DNA of 64,000 nt from Bdellovibrionota bacterium (GCA_040386775.1 JAZKEU010000001.1:1-64000); one strand, 5' to 3'. Counted from the first letter of the stretch, positions 52,862 through 61,715 are shown. Numbers and translations: made by a program. Notes: generated by a model not told the origin, from the letters alone.

Positions 52862-53875
52862 ATGAACATGCTCGATTCACTAAAGAAAAACCTTACTCGT
52901 AGAAACATCCTTGCATACCTGATTTTCGGCGCGATCATTTTGGTATTTGTACTGTTCGGTTACCAAGCCAGCGGCCCCCAGATGATGGGTTATGCAGCAG
53001 TCGTGAATGATAAAACGATCAGCATCCCAGAATTCCAAAATAGCCTCAATCAAATGATGCAGTTCTACTCAGGATTGATGGGCGGAAAAATCGGTGATTC
53101 CCCTGAAATGCAAGCTCAGATGAGAAACTCTGCGTTAGATCAATTGATTCAACGTGAAGTGGTTTCGCAAGTTGCTCACAAAGAAGGCTTTATAGTTACA
53201 GATGCAGAAATCAGAGATATTCTTTTAAAAGCTCCGACGTTTCAAAAAGACGGAGTTTTCCAAAGATCATATTATGAAGCTTACTTACAAAACCAAGGAA
53301 CTACGGCGGCACGTTTTGAAAATCAATTAAAGCGTGACATGGTAGTGGATAGAGTTCGTCGTGTGATTTCTGAAGGTATCGTGCCGTTCAATAGTGAGCT
53401 TAAAAAAATTCAAGTATTGAAATCAAAGGCTTACACTGTGGACTTCATGAAGATTGATGAAGTTGCGTTAAAAGATAAAGTATCACTTGAAGAGTTGGGT
53501 GGAAGGCTTAAGGATTCAAAAGCTTTCGAAGCTGACGTCCAGAAGTTGGGCTTAAAGTGGCAGACGGCTAAACCTGTATCATTAGATTCAGATACAATCC
53601 CTGAGGTGGGTGCATCTGAAAGAGTGATGGGTGAAGTATTTAAACTCACAGAAAAGGGACAAGTGGTTCCTGAATTGTTGTCCACGCCGCAAGGTTACTT
53701 TGCTGTAAGATTGAACAAAATTGAAAGCAAGGCTGTGCCGGCAAACCCTGAAAATCTTGATGCCACGAAGAACCAAATCGGATCGCAAAGATCGAATGAG
53801 TTTTTATCAAAGTGGACTCAAAATGCTTCAAAGAATTTTTCTATTGAAAAGAATTTGGCGTTGATTGGGCAGTAG
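52862..53875 (+). CDS. Short PpiD/SurA-like membrane chaperone
   Basis: 337 residues. N-terminal anchor (NILAYLIFGAIILVFVLFGYQ) and the SurA_N-type chaperone region (VVNDKTISIPEFQNSLNQMM, ALDQLIQREVVSQVAHKEGF) match PpiD. PpiD is about 620 residues with a parvulin domain between the chaperone halves; here that domain seems missing and the chain goes directly to the C-terminal chaperone helix set. It likely aids folding of proteins leaving the Sec channel. Divergent from the mreC operon. Confidence 0.8.
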   Translation: MNMLDSLKKNLTRRNILAYLIFGAIILVFVLFGYQASGPQMMGYAAVVNDKTISIPEFQNSLNQMMQFYSGLMGGKIGDSPEMQAQMRNSALDQLIQREVVSQVAHKEGFIVTDAEIRDILLKAPTFQKDGVFQRSYYEAYLQNQGTTAARFENQLKRDMVVDRVRRVISEGIVPFNSELKKIQVLKSKAYTVDFMKIDEVALKDKVSLEELGGRLKDSKAFEADVQKLGLKWQTAKPVSLDSDTIPEVGASERVMGEVFKLTEKGQVVPELLSTPQGYFAVRLNKIESKAVPANPENLDATKNQIGSQRSNEFLSKWTQNASKNFSIEKNLALIGQ

Positions 53876-53880
53876 GGACT

Positions 53881-54067
53881 GTCGCCCATCCATGGTTGAC
53901 GATTCGCGAAACCCACGCCATCCCGGCGTGGCCTCTTCGAGGTAAAGTTTCACGAATTAATTTTCTAATTGGTTTATTAAAAAAAATCTAAAGACAAGGT
54001 CGAGCGGCCACGATGGCCGATCGAAACGGGTTCAAAAGGGCAGTGGCCCTTTTCAGGCAGGATGCCT
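53881..54067. repeat. Array of short palindromes between convergent genes
   Basis: Within 187 bases I see: GTCgcCCATccATGGttGAC (53881-53900); outer pair ATTCGCGAAAC / GTTTCACGAAT (53902-53912, 53947-53957, one mismatch) enclosing CCACGCC-atccc-GGCGTGG (53913-53931) and CCTC-ttc-GAGG (53932-53942); CGGCC-acgat-GGCCG (54005-54019); AAAAGGGC-agtg-GCCCTTTT (54034-54053); and AGGC-aggat-GCCT (54055-54067). The region is visibly more GC-rich than the flanks. Confidence 0.75.
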
Positions 54068-54070
54068 TTC

Positions 54071-56059
54071 CTACGCCTTATTTAAACCTTTAGACCATTC
54101 ATTGATTTTAATCAGAGTTTCTTCCGCGATGTTTTGGAATTTCACACCATAACTATTGTTGCTCGACATCCAAACAATCTGGCCTTTAACATTTAAGTTT
54201 TCGCTACCAGCCGGGTTTGCGATATTTAATTCCAATGAATTGCCCAACTTTAATATCGCATTCGAGCTAAAGCTCAAGCCGCCTAATGAAATTGTGCCCA
54301 CTGAACCCAGGTATTCCTTGTGCCCAGTTTGGATTTGAACTTGTGAGCCCAAAAAGTAACGTTCGTAGCGACGTTGGTACTTTGTATTTTGGCGCATAGT
54401 TAAAGCCACCGCCATTGGGATCATCAATACTAAGAACGTAATGATCACCGAGAAGGGCTGAGCACCATTATTTTTTGGATTGCTTTGGTGTTTTTCGTAG
54501 TCTGTGTACACCTTCTGAACTAAACCACAGCCACCCGCTTCCGATGAAGGGCCTCTCATAGCGGCATCATATGAAGATGCATTGTAGCTTGGAGAAAAAG
54601 AACTAATACTTGTTGCTTGTGCAGTTTGCACTGTAACTTTTGAATTCATCCTACCGTTATTGCTGACTTTATTATCTAACTTATAGGACTCGTTTGAGTC
54701 TTTCACTGAATTGGAATTAGAGTCTATGAAAGGTTGGTCTATGGCACCAACAAGAATGTTCTTTAATTGGTAACCAATCATAGTTGGTTTTTCATAATTC
54801 ATCATCGCGGCAACACCTGCTATAAAGGGAGCGGCCATACTTGTACCACTCATAGAGATATGACCGCCGCCAGGAACAGAACTTGTGATTCCAACGCCAG
54901 GTGCTGCGATATGAACAGAGCTCAATCCGTAGTTTGAGAAGTATGGTAAGTAGTCAAAAGAGTTGGTTGCCGCAACGGCGATCACATTCGGAACCGGATA
55001 TGAAGCAGGGTATGTCGGAGTATTATCAATATTGAGGCCTGAGTTACCAGCAGCCGCTACGAAGAGTGTGTCATTATCATAGGCATAAACAATCGCCTGA
55101 TGAAGTGGAGTGCTATAAGCACCACCGCCCCATGAGTTATTTAAAATTTTTGCGCCTTTTCGAACAGCGTAATAGATTGCGCTCACGGCATCGGAAGTCA
55201 TCCCGATACCATCACAGTCGAGGAATTTTACAGGCATGATTTCTAATTTTGATTGAGTGATGTCACCATCATAGACTCCGCCCATATTTGGGATGACGTC
55301 TTGAGTAGAACCTCTCACAATACCGGCAACGTGGGTTCCGTGGTCGTTACAATCACTCACGTCATTATTATTAGAAACAAAATTCCACCCGTTAACATCG
55401 TCGATGTATCCGTTTCCGTCATCATCAATACCGTTTCCCGGAGTTTCGCCCGAGTTAGTCCAGATGGCATCTTTTAGTGATCTATGATTTATATCCACGC
55501 CCGAGTCGATCACGGCAACGACAGGTTTTGCTCCAGTGGGCGAGAGAAGCGCCCATGTTTCAGGAATATTGATCGGAGCTCCTGTTTGGCCGTAGGGAAG
55601 AGCGTTGGCTTCGTTTTGTGAAGGTGCATAGTTTTCATCAATATAGTTTTGAAGCTCTTCATCGCTCATGATTCCAGTTTCTTTAACAGCAGTTGCCGCT
55701 TGCAGATAATAGTTGGGTTCTGCGTATTCAACTTCTGGGTCATTCTTGAGGTCTAATATAACATCAGATACTTTTTGATCGTCTTTGATTTTATAGTGGA
55801 AGGCGCCAACATCACTCCACGCTGTTTTTACAGAGAAGCCTTTTTGAGCCATAATTCTTGAGTTCGATTTTTGAGCTGCTTGTGCTTTTGCTTTAGAAGA
55901 AAAACTTTTGCCGCCAGAATCTGCTGCAGGAGTTTTATATTTTACGATGATCTCGCCTGGCACATAACTTTTAGTTAGTGATTGCGAGAACGCACTTTCA
56001 GAAATAAATAGTGAGCCTAGAAATGTAACAGCAAACACTATGAGAAAAAAGAATCTCAT
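54071..56059 (-). CDS. Membrane-anchored subtilisin-like protease with PilZ domain
   Basis: About 662 residues (ATG 56059, set by GGAG; a GTG at 56071 is also in frame). Order: signal peptide; inhibitor I9-type propeptide (about 35-125); S8 catalytic domain with Asp in VAVIDSGVD, His in DHGTHVAGI and Ser in SGTSMAAPF; linker; one membrane helix (FSVIITFLVLMIPMAVALT); then a PilZ-like domain with RRYER and TISLGGLSF near the end. PilZ normally binds cyclic di-GMP inside the cell, so the topology would put the protease outside and the sensor inside. The second PilZ motif has Thr where Asp/Asn is usual, so ligand binding is uncertain. Confidence 0.85.
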   Translation of the reverse strand: MRFFFLIVFAVTFLGSLFISESAFSQSLTKSYVPGEIIVKYKTPAADSGGKSFSSKAKAQAAQKSNSRIMAQKGFSVKTAWSDVGAFHYKIKDDQKVSDVILDLKNDPEVEYAEPNYYLQAATAVKETGIMSDEELQNYIDENYAPSQNEANALPYGQTGAPINIPETWALLSPTGAKPVVAVIDSGVDINHRSLKDAIWTNSGETPGNGIDDDGNGYIDDVNGWNFVSNNNDVSDCNDHGTHVAGIVRGSTQDVIPNMGGVYDGDITQSKLEIMPVKFLDCDGIGMTSDAVSAIYYAVRKGAKILNNSWGGGAYSTPLHQAIVYAYDNDTLFVAAAGNSGLNIDNTPTYPASYPVPNVIAVAATNSFDYLPYFSNYGLSSVHIAAPGVGITSSVPGGGHISMSGTSMAAPFIAGVAAMMNYEKPTMIGYQLKNILVGAIDQPFIDSNSNSVKDSNESYKLDNKVSNNGRMNSKVTVQTAQATSISSFSPSYNASSYDAAMRGPSSEAGGCGLVQKVYTDYEKHQSNPKNNGAQPFSVIITFLVLMIPMAVALTMRQNTKYQRRYERYFLGSQVQIQTGHKEYLGSVGTISLGGLSFSSNAILKLGNSLELNIANPAGSENLNVKGQIVWMSSNNSYGVKFQNIAEETLIKINEWSKGLNKA

Positions 56060-56154
56060 CAAACGCTCCACGTATGGGTTGATTGGCTATACATACTTCT
56101 CGGCGAAAGGACTGTTGAACCTTGAATAAATCCAGGAATAAAAGAGGAGGTTAG

Positions 56155-56226
56155 ATGCGATTTTCATCTAAAGACAATCAATATGAAGCAGCGGTGAATA
56201 TGTGTATCAAGGTGAGACAGAAATAA
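56155..56226 (+). CDS. Very small ORF with strong ribosome-binding site (candidate)
   Basis: A 23-residue frame (MRFSSKDNQYEAAVN...) with AGAGGAGG four bases before the ATG. A +1 shift would continue into a longer frame ending inside hmgA on the opposite strand, so this may be a leader, a decayed gene or chance. Nothing on this strand follows that it could regulate. Confidence 0.3.
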   Translation: MRFSSKDNQYEAAVNMCIKVRQK

Positions 56227-56292
56227 AAAAAGTGCTTGGAAGTTGCCAAAAAGTGGCTAAAAGTTTTCCGTTATTAAACAACTTTTGGTCTG

Positions 56293-57585
56293 CTACTTCT
56301 TATAATTCTTTTTTAACCCTTTCCAGCACGACAGATAATCTTTTTGGAGTGTCGGCGAGTTCATGGCTGCTTCTGTGGTTTGGAAGACATAGCGGCTTTC
56401 AAACATAAAGGCTAAAGTGTGCTCGATCTTGTGCGGTTTCAATTGCGCTTTGCTGGCATTTTCGAAAGTCTGTTGATCGGGTCCATGAGCAGAGAAAGCA
56501 TTGTGCAGACTCGCGCCACCCGGAGCAAAGCCATCTTGTTTTGCATCGTAAGCGCCATAAATCAATCCCATAAATTCACTCATGCAATTCCTGTGGAAGT
56601 ATGGAGGTCTGAACGTATTTTCTCCTACCATCCATCGTGGAGGGAAAATCACGAAATCCAGATTCGCTGTTCCAGCGTCACTGGATGGTGAAGTTAAAAC
56701 AGTAAAGATCGAAGGATCCGGATGATCAAAGCTTACGGTATTGATCGTATTGAAAAGTTTTAGATCGTATTTGTAAGGATAAGTATTTCCGTACCATGCC
56801 ACTACATCAAGTGGTGAATGGCCGAGATTGGTTTTCCAGAGAGAGCCATTAAATTTTTGGATAAACTCATGAGCTTTGTCTTTTTCCTCAAAGGCCGCAA
56901 CGGGCGCTAAGAAATGTCTTGGGTTTGCAAGGCCGTTGGCCCCAATTGGTCCAAGATCAGGAAGTCTAAATGGTTTTCCAAAATTTTCGCTCACGTATCC
57001 GATTGCAGAATCGGATTGCAATGTCACTTGGAATTTTACACCTTTTGGAATCACGACGATTTCGCTGGGACGAACATTTAAAAAACCAAATTCTGTTTTA
57101 AATAACACTTCTCCGGATTGGATGACGATGAGCATTTCGCCATCTGCATTCATAAAAATTCTATCTGTCATAGAATCCGTGATGTGAAACATATGAATGG
57201 CAGATCCATTTTGGGTTTTCGGTGACCCAGATTCACAGTAAGTCACAAGTCCATCGATAAAATCTGTTTTCTTTTTTTTCTGTTTGTGATTCGGAGGGTC
57301 CCAACGAAGTTGATTAGGTGCTGTTTCTAAATCTGCAACGTGGGTTTGAAAAAGTTTATTTCCAAGATAAGGTTTGAATTCGCTATGAAGAACTGAAGGT
57401 CTAATTCTATAGAACCATGATCTGAGGTTTTCGTGTCTTGGAGCGGTGAAGGCAGAAGATGTGAATTGCTCTGCATAGAGACCATGATTCACCACTTGGG
57501 GTGAGTTTTGATCTTGAGGTAAGGCACCTTTAACGGCCTCTGTTGAAAATGTATTTTGGAATCCTGACATGTAATCAAGTTTCAT
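56293..57585 (-). CDS. hmgA: Homogentisate 1,2-dioxygenase
   Basis: About 430 residues, normal for the family. It opens the ring of homogentisate, the central step in tyrosine and phenylalanine breakdown, using Fe(II). Visible: YMSGFQNTFSTEA at the start, PPRWMVGENTFRPPYFHRNC with the metal-binding His and MSEFMGLIYGAYD with the Glu, and the second His in AFSAHGPD. The start is ATG 57585 with GGAGG six bases upstream. Other pathway genes (maiA, fahA, hpd) are not in the window. Confidence 0.95.
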   Translation of the reverse strand: MKLDYMSGFQNTFSTEAVKGALPQDQNSPQVVNHGLYAEQFTSSAFTAPRHENLRSWFYRIRPSVLHSEFKPYLGNKLFQTHVADLETAPNQLRWDPPNHKQKKKKTDFIDGLVTYCESGSPKTQNGSAIHMFHITDSMTDRIFMNADGEMLIVIQSGEVLFKTEFGFLNVRPSEIVVIPKGVKFQVTLQSDSAIGYVSENFGKPFRLPDLGPIGANGLANPRHFLAPVAAFEEKDKAHEFIQKFNGSLWKTNLGHSPLDVVAWYGNTYPYKYDLKLFNTINTVSFDHPDPSIFTVLTSPSSDAGTANLDFVIFPPRWMVGENTFRPPYFHRNCMSEFMGLIYGAYDAKQDGFAPGGASLHNAFSAHGPDQQTFENASKAQLKPHKIEHTLAFMFESRYVFQTTEAAMNSPTLQKDYLSCWKGLKKNYKK

Positions 57586-57686
57586 TCGAGCCTCCATTGC
57601 TGTCTCAGATTGAGATAATATCGATCAATCCCTCAAAAATCCACAAAAGTCTTAAGTAATCAACAGACTTAAGCCGTTAAAGTAGT

Positions 57687-58220
57687 ATGAAGGTCTTTAT
57701 ATTATTAGCAATTATATTTTTCTCGTGGAGAGTCTTCTCTAACGATGGCTACTATTATGAGGGGCGCTATTATAAGATCGACGAATATATTAGGTTCCAG
57801 GAAGATCCCGGTTACCAAGCATTTGTGAATGAAAAAAGAGCCGAAGCGCGTAATCAAAGAGTCGGCGTAGAAGAGTATTTTACCGAAATGGAAAAATCTA
57901 AGGCTCAGCAAGAAAGAACTCGGCTTCAACATTTAGCAGAAATGGATACGCAACCCGCAGAAAAAGATCTTTCCAAGCTTGAAGCAGAATATGAAAAAGA
58001 AAAACTTGCAGAAACTAAAATGAATGAAAAGTATCAGCAGATGTATCTTGCCGAAAGAGATGCGGAAGTGATGAAGTCAAGACCTACTAGAATGGTGGCC
58101 TCTGTATTCGAAAGTGGCGAAGATCAACCTCTAAAAAGAGTGCCTCGAGAAAAGCGCAAATACATCCCTAAGGCAAAATCTCCAATAGAACAAGCCAAAG
58201 CCAAGAAGAACCACTTTTAG
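57687..58220 (+). CDS. Charged exported protein, unknown function
   Basis: 177 residues. Signal peptide MKVFILLAIIFFSWRVFSN, an aromatic opening (DGYYYEGRYYKIDEY), then a long charged helix or coiled coil (KLEAEYEKEKLAETKMNEKYQ) and a basic tail. No family. The stop codon lies five bases before the inverted-repeat element that fills the gap to hemF. Confidence 0.58.
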   Translation: MKVFILLAIIFFSWRVFSNDGYYYEGRYYKIDEYIRFQEDPGYQAFVNEKRAEARNQRVGVEEYFTEMEKSKAQQERTRLQHLAEMDTQPAEKDLSKLEAEYEKEKLAETKMNEKYQQMYLAERDAEVMKSRPTRMVASVFESGEDQPLKRVPREKRKYIPKAKSPIEQAKAKKNHF

Positions 58221-58225
58221 AAATA

Positions 58226-58391
58226 AAAATCCTAAATATTATCTAAAAAGTTAACAGCCGACCACAAGGCCGATATAATCTTCATAAATAAACAAAATTC
58301 AATCGGCCGCGTAAGCGTACAGTTGACATCGGAAGATTTGAGGTATTTAAATTCTTTCGGCTGTTAACTTTTTAGATAATATTAGGATTTT
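58226..58391. repeat. Inverted-repeat element with 35-bp arms containing the hemF ribosome-binding site
   Basis: Arms at 58226-58261 and 58357-58391 are reverse complements over 35 bases except one inserted A. A second inverted repeat, GGCCGAT / ATCGGCC (58268-58274, 58302-58308), lies inside. The right arm contains the AGGA ribosome-binding site (58384-58387) of hemF. A promoter-like TTGACA (58323-58328) with TTTAAA 17 bases later lies inside. It could be a MITE. Confidence 0.85.
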
Positions 58392-58394
58392 AAA

Positions 58395-59294
58395 ATGCAA
58401 ACTCCCCAGTCAATTTTTTTTAAAAGTCTCCAAGAAGAAATCTCGAATTCATTAGCAAAAATCCAAGGCACCCCCTTTAGGCAAGACATTTGGAAGCGAG
58501 ATGAAGGCGGTGGCGGTGATACCCGCATCTTTCTAGACGGAGAATTCCTAGAAAAGGGTGGAGTAAACTTTTCTGAAGTTTTCGGAAAATTCTCGCCTGA
58601 GTTTGCCGAAAAAATTCCTTACGGAGAAGGCCTTGATTTCTACGCTACTGGAATCTCTTTAGTGCTTCATCCTAAGAACCCCTTTGTACCCACAGTTCAC
58701 GCCAATTTTAGATATCTAAAGCGTGGAAGTGCTGCATGGTATGGCGGCGGTGCTGACCTTACTCCTTATTACTTATTCGAAGAAGATGCTATTCACTTTC
58801 ACAAGACTTACGCCAATACTTTGAATGCATTTAGCAAAGATCTTTATCCAAAATTTAAAGCCACTTGCGATGAATATTTTTACTTGCCCCACCGAGCAGA
58901 AACGCGTGGAGTAGGGGGAATCTTTTTTGATTATCAATTAGAAGGTACAGCCTTCGACAGCAAACAGCCTGTATTTGAAATGTCGAAGGCTTGTGGAAAT
59001 TCATTTTTAAATTCATATTTACCTATTGTGGAAAAAAGACTTCACCTTCCTTTCACAGAGGAAAATAAAACCTTCCAAGAATACAGACGTGGAAGATATG
59101 TGGAATTTAATCTGCTATATGATCGCGGAACTATCTTTGGTTTGAAGACCAACGGGAGAATCGAATCTATCTTAATGTCTCTACCACTCAAAGCACGCTG
59201 GGAATATGACTACCAAACAAAGCCCGGCAGTCCGGAAGCGGCTTTAGCAAATTACCTAAAGCCCCGGGATTGGATAAATTCTTTAGGCGATTAA
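58395..59294 (+). CDS. hemF: Oxygen-dependent coproporphyrinogen III oxidase
   Basis: 299 residues, standard length. It decarboxylates coproporphyrinogen III to protoporphyrinogen IX in haem synthesis and needs O2. Landmarks: WKRDEGGGGDTRIF, FYATGISLVLHPKNPFVPTVH, WYGGGADLTPYYLFEEDA and ETRGVGGIFFDY, then RGRYVEFNLLYDRGTIFGL. Its ribosome-binding site is in the right arm of the preceding inverted repeat, so translation may depend on where transcription begins. Confidence 0.96.
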   Translation: MQTPQSIFFKSLQEEISNSLAKIQGTPFRQDIWKRDEGGGGDTRIFLDGEFLEKGGVNFSEVFGKFSPEFAEKIPYGEGLDFYATGISLVLHPKNPFVPTVHANFRYLKRGSAAWYGGGADLTPYYLFEEDAIHFHKTYANTLNAFSKDLYPKFKATCDEYFYLPHRAETRGVGGIFFDYQLEGTAFDSKQPVFEMSKACGNSFLNSYLPIVEKRLHLPFTEENKTFQEYRRGRYVEFNLLYDRGTIFGLKTNGRIESILMSLPLKARWEYDYQTKPGSPEAALANYLKPRDWINSLGD

Positions 59295-59297
59295 TTC

Positions 59298-60785
59298 TTA
59301 ACGTTTATTTTTCTTTTGAAGAATTCTTTTTACTGGAGCCTTTTTTATGGGCTGATCTTTTTTAGTGCTAGTACCAACCTCTTGCATGTTATTTCCATTA
59401 AAAGATTCTGAGGCGCCTTTTCTTGTCACTTGGAATTCTACGCGTCGATTTTGTTCGCGACCTTGGAAGTTTCCATTATCAGAGATTGGACGAGTTTCTC
59501 CGTAACCGATAGCTCTAATTTTAGAAACTGGAATGTTATGTTGATCCACGAGATACTTACCAACAGAGATCGCACGCTTCTTGCTGAGTTCAAGATTGTA
59601 TTTGTTTGCACCAATTGAATCGGTGTGACCTTCGACAACCACTTGCTCAAGTGCCGGTGGGCGCTTTAAGTATGTTGCAAATTTATCTAAAGTCTCAAGA
59701 GACTTGTCGTCCAGTTGATCAGAGTTGAATTCAAATAAGATATCGCGAACTAAGAATGATTCTTCTTCCGCGATCGGACCGTCAAGATCATCCACTTCGA
59801 TAGAAATCACTTCCTCTTCCTCGTTACGAGTCACTTTGTAGATGGGAGAACTTTCTTCTTTTTGAGTGACAGGATCAATCTCTCTTTCTTTTTTGAAGAG
59901 TGGGCCGAATGTCCAATTGATTCCAGTATAGATTCTCCAGTCGGGAGTCGCACTGCCTTGGAGAAGTTCTGTTCCGCCCCCTGCATGTAGAGCGATATTT
60001 TGAGAAGCATTGTACTTAACGCCTGCTAACCACTCTAGAGAGGAAAGTTCTCTCTGAGTATTGAGAGAGCTTTTTTCTGCGGGCCAGCTGCCAAAGATTT
60101 CTGCAATCAACTTTAAATTTAATTCTGTAACATAGTAGCTTGCAGCGAGAGATCCGATCCATTGATTTTCAAAAGGCGCAATTTCTGGAATAGAAGCAAT
60201 CTGTTCACCAGGATCCCTAAAGCGATAACCAGCATTGATTGCAAGTGCGATTTTTTTGTAAGTTGTATCTGCTGCCAATTCTAAATTGTAAGTGGGGCCT
60301 GAGCCTTCTCCAACGAAAGGATTGTTTTCAATTCTATTGAAATTTACGGAACCCACCAGAGCGAGGCCGCCAGTGTTGTCTCCAAAGAGTCTGTACTTGG
60401 AATTGATTCTATATTCTGTAAAACCTTGATCGACAAATTCTCCGCCAGCAGTTGTGCTCTTTACGGATTGATCAATCAAATATGGAAAACTGAGTCCGAT
60501 ATCCCAGTTTTCTCCAAGGCCGTAACCAATGTTCATGTCTGCAATAAGAAGTGAATCGTTTTCTTTGCCTTGCGAGAAGTAGGGAAGAGTGTTTTTTGCG
60601 TAATTGAAAAACAGCCCCAAGTTGAAAACTCCCGGAGCCAAGGTCTCTGAGGACTGAACCGTTACGAAATCCAAACCGCTCGAGATACTATTGAAGTTCT
60701 GAGCGTCTGTTCCTATGACGTTGGCTAGGGAATTGGTTGTCAGTAGAAGAATCATTAAGTAGTTAATAATCTTGATGTTTTTCAT
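59298..60785 (-). CDS. OmpA-family outer-membrane protein
   Basis: 495 residues. Signal peptide (INYLMILLLTTNSLA), an N-terminal barrel of about 290 residues (FNLGLFFNYAKNTLPYFS, NIGYGLGENWDIGLSFPYL), then an acidic linker (RNEEEEVISIEVDDLDGPIA) and the OmpA peptidoglycan-binding domain with FEFNSDQLDDKS, VVEGHTDSIGANKYN and LSKKRAISVGKYL, then NRRVEF. It links the outer membrane to the wall. A lysine-rich tail follows. It is convergent with hemF and ends three bases from it. Confidence 0.9.
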   Translation of the reverse strand: MKNIKIINYLMILLLTTNSLANVIGTDAQNFNSISSGLDFVTVQSSETLAPGVFNLGLFFNYAKNTLPYFSQGKENDSLLIADMNIGYGLGENWDIGLSFPYLIDQSVKSTTAGGEFVDQGFTEYRINSKYRLFGDNTGGLALVGSVNFNRIENNPFVGEGSGPTYNLELAADTTYKKIALAINAGYRFRDPGEQIASIPEIAPFENQWIGSLAASYYVTELNLKLIAEIFGSWPAEKSSLNTQRELSSLEWLAGVKYNASQNIALHAGGGTELLQGSATPDWRIYTGINWTFGPLFKKEREIDPVTQKEESSPIYKVTRNEEEEVISIEVDDLDGPIAEEESFLVRDILFEFNSDQLDDKSLETLDKFATYLKRPPALEQVVVEGHTDSIGANKYNLELSKKRAISVGKYLVDQHNIPVSKIRAIGYGETRPISDNGNFQGREQNRRVEFQVTRKGASESFNGNNMQEVGTSTKKDQPIKKAPVKRILQKKNKR

Positions 60786-60857
60786 TATTCAAGGATGGGT
60801 TCAAAATGTCCTTTTTTCAAGGAAAGAGTGGCAGTCCGATAGCTTAAAGTAATATTC

Positions 60858-60886
60858 TTGACTTAAGGACAGAGAATCTCTAATTT
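60858..60886 (+). promoter_or_regulatory. Sigma70-type promoter for rpmG
   Basis: TTGACT (60858-60863), 17-base spacer, TAATTT (60881-60886). Transcription would begin near 60893, about 40 bases before the rpmG ATG. Confidence 0.65.
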
Positions 60887-60931
60887 AGCCACTCTTAACA
60901 AACACTTGAAATCGAAATTTAAGGAATTTTT

Positions 60932-61111
60932 ATGGCTAAAAAAGGCAAAACAAGAATCATCACAATCGAATGTACAGAAGCCAGAAAAGAAGGAAAACCG
61001 CCTTCTCGTTACACAACTACGAAGAACACACAAACTCATCCAGAAAGATTAGAAAAGAAAAAGTACAATCCGTTCTTAAAGAAGCACACGATTCATAAAG
61101 AAATTAAGTAA
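60932..61111 (+). CDS. rpmG: Ribosomal protein bL33
   Basis: 59 residues, reading [20 protein letters not shown] at the start, then the family core [21 protein letters not shown] and a final HTIHKEIK. It is the C-minus form, as it lacks the paired CxxC zinc motifs, with one Cys only. It is part of the large ribosomal subunit near the E site. AAGGA precedes the ATG and a terminator follows, so it is a single-gene unit. Confidence 0.95.
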   Translation: MAKKGKTRIITIECTEARKEGKPPSRYTTTKNTQTHPERLEKKKYNPFLKKHTIHKEIK

Positions 61112-61137
61112 TTAATTTTTTATTTAATTATCTTCAC

Positions 61138-61166
61138 AAAAAGCACCTTACAGGGTGCTTTTTTTA
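61138..61166 (+). terminator. Terminator after rpmG
   Basis: Stem AAAAAGCACC / GGTGCTTTTT around a six-base loop (TTACAG), ending in a seven-T run. Confidence 0.9.
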
Positions 61167-61318
61167 TTTAAGCTATAGATTCTACCAAACATTTTAGTAG
61201 TTCCTACATCCATACCTATCTAATTAATTGTCTTTATATTACAGTTTATTATTCTCCCTTTTACAATTTTCTTATATTCGATTACTCCTACGAAAAACTA
61301 ATAATATAGAGGAGTTCT

Positions 61319-61648
61319 ATGAAATTATTTATTTTAATCGCTTCAGTGCTTATCTTAAATTCAGCTAAAACTTACGCTTGTTCACCACCGTACTACGCCT
61401 TTATTCCTCAGAAAATGGAGATCTCGTCAATGTTAGAGGATAAAGATGTGCAAGCGGCTTTAGAAAAAGCGGTGAATGACAATCGCGGAACTTACATTAC
61501 TTCCATCAGCACGACAGATGTTGGATATCAAATTGCCTTGTCCAATGAATGTTCAATAGTGGCAGAGCCTCAATGGAAAAAGGACAAGGAACCAGGAATG
61601 TGTCCACAGCTTGAAGGTTTTAAAGTAACTACGTCTTGTAAAAAGTGA
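61319..61648 (+). CDS. Small exported protein, unknown function
   Basis: 109 residues. Signal peptide (LFILIASVLILNSAKTYA before CSPP). Four Cys in the mature part (ACSPP, NECSI, GMCPQ, TSCKK), enough for two disulfides. GAGGAG precedes the ATG. It lies 67 bases before another small exported gene. No recognised family. Confidence 0.6.
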   Translation: MKLFILIASVLILNSAKTYACSPPYYAFIPQKMEISSMLEDKDVQAALEKAVNDNRGTYITSISTTDVGYQIALSNECSIVAEPQWKKDKEPGMCPQLEGFKVTTSCKK

Positions 61649-61715
61649 TCACTTTAGATAGGCGCAATTTAGTATATTAACGAATCATAGATCATAATGA
61701 ATGGAGAAATAAAAT

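Noticed and set aside
53902-53957. Three-way junction considered as a tRNA
   Set aside because: Arm lengths and loops do not match acceptor, D, anticodon and T arms, and no conserved TTC-type loop or anticodon could be placed.
56202-56408. Plus-strand frame of 68 codons overlapping the end of hmgA
   Set aside because: It begins with GTG without a site and more than half lies antisense to a well-conserved enzyme. It may be a decayed extension of the small ORF at 56155 but cannot be supported.
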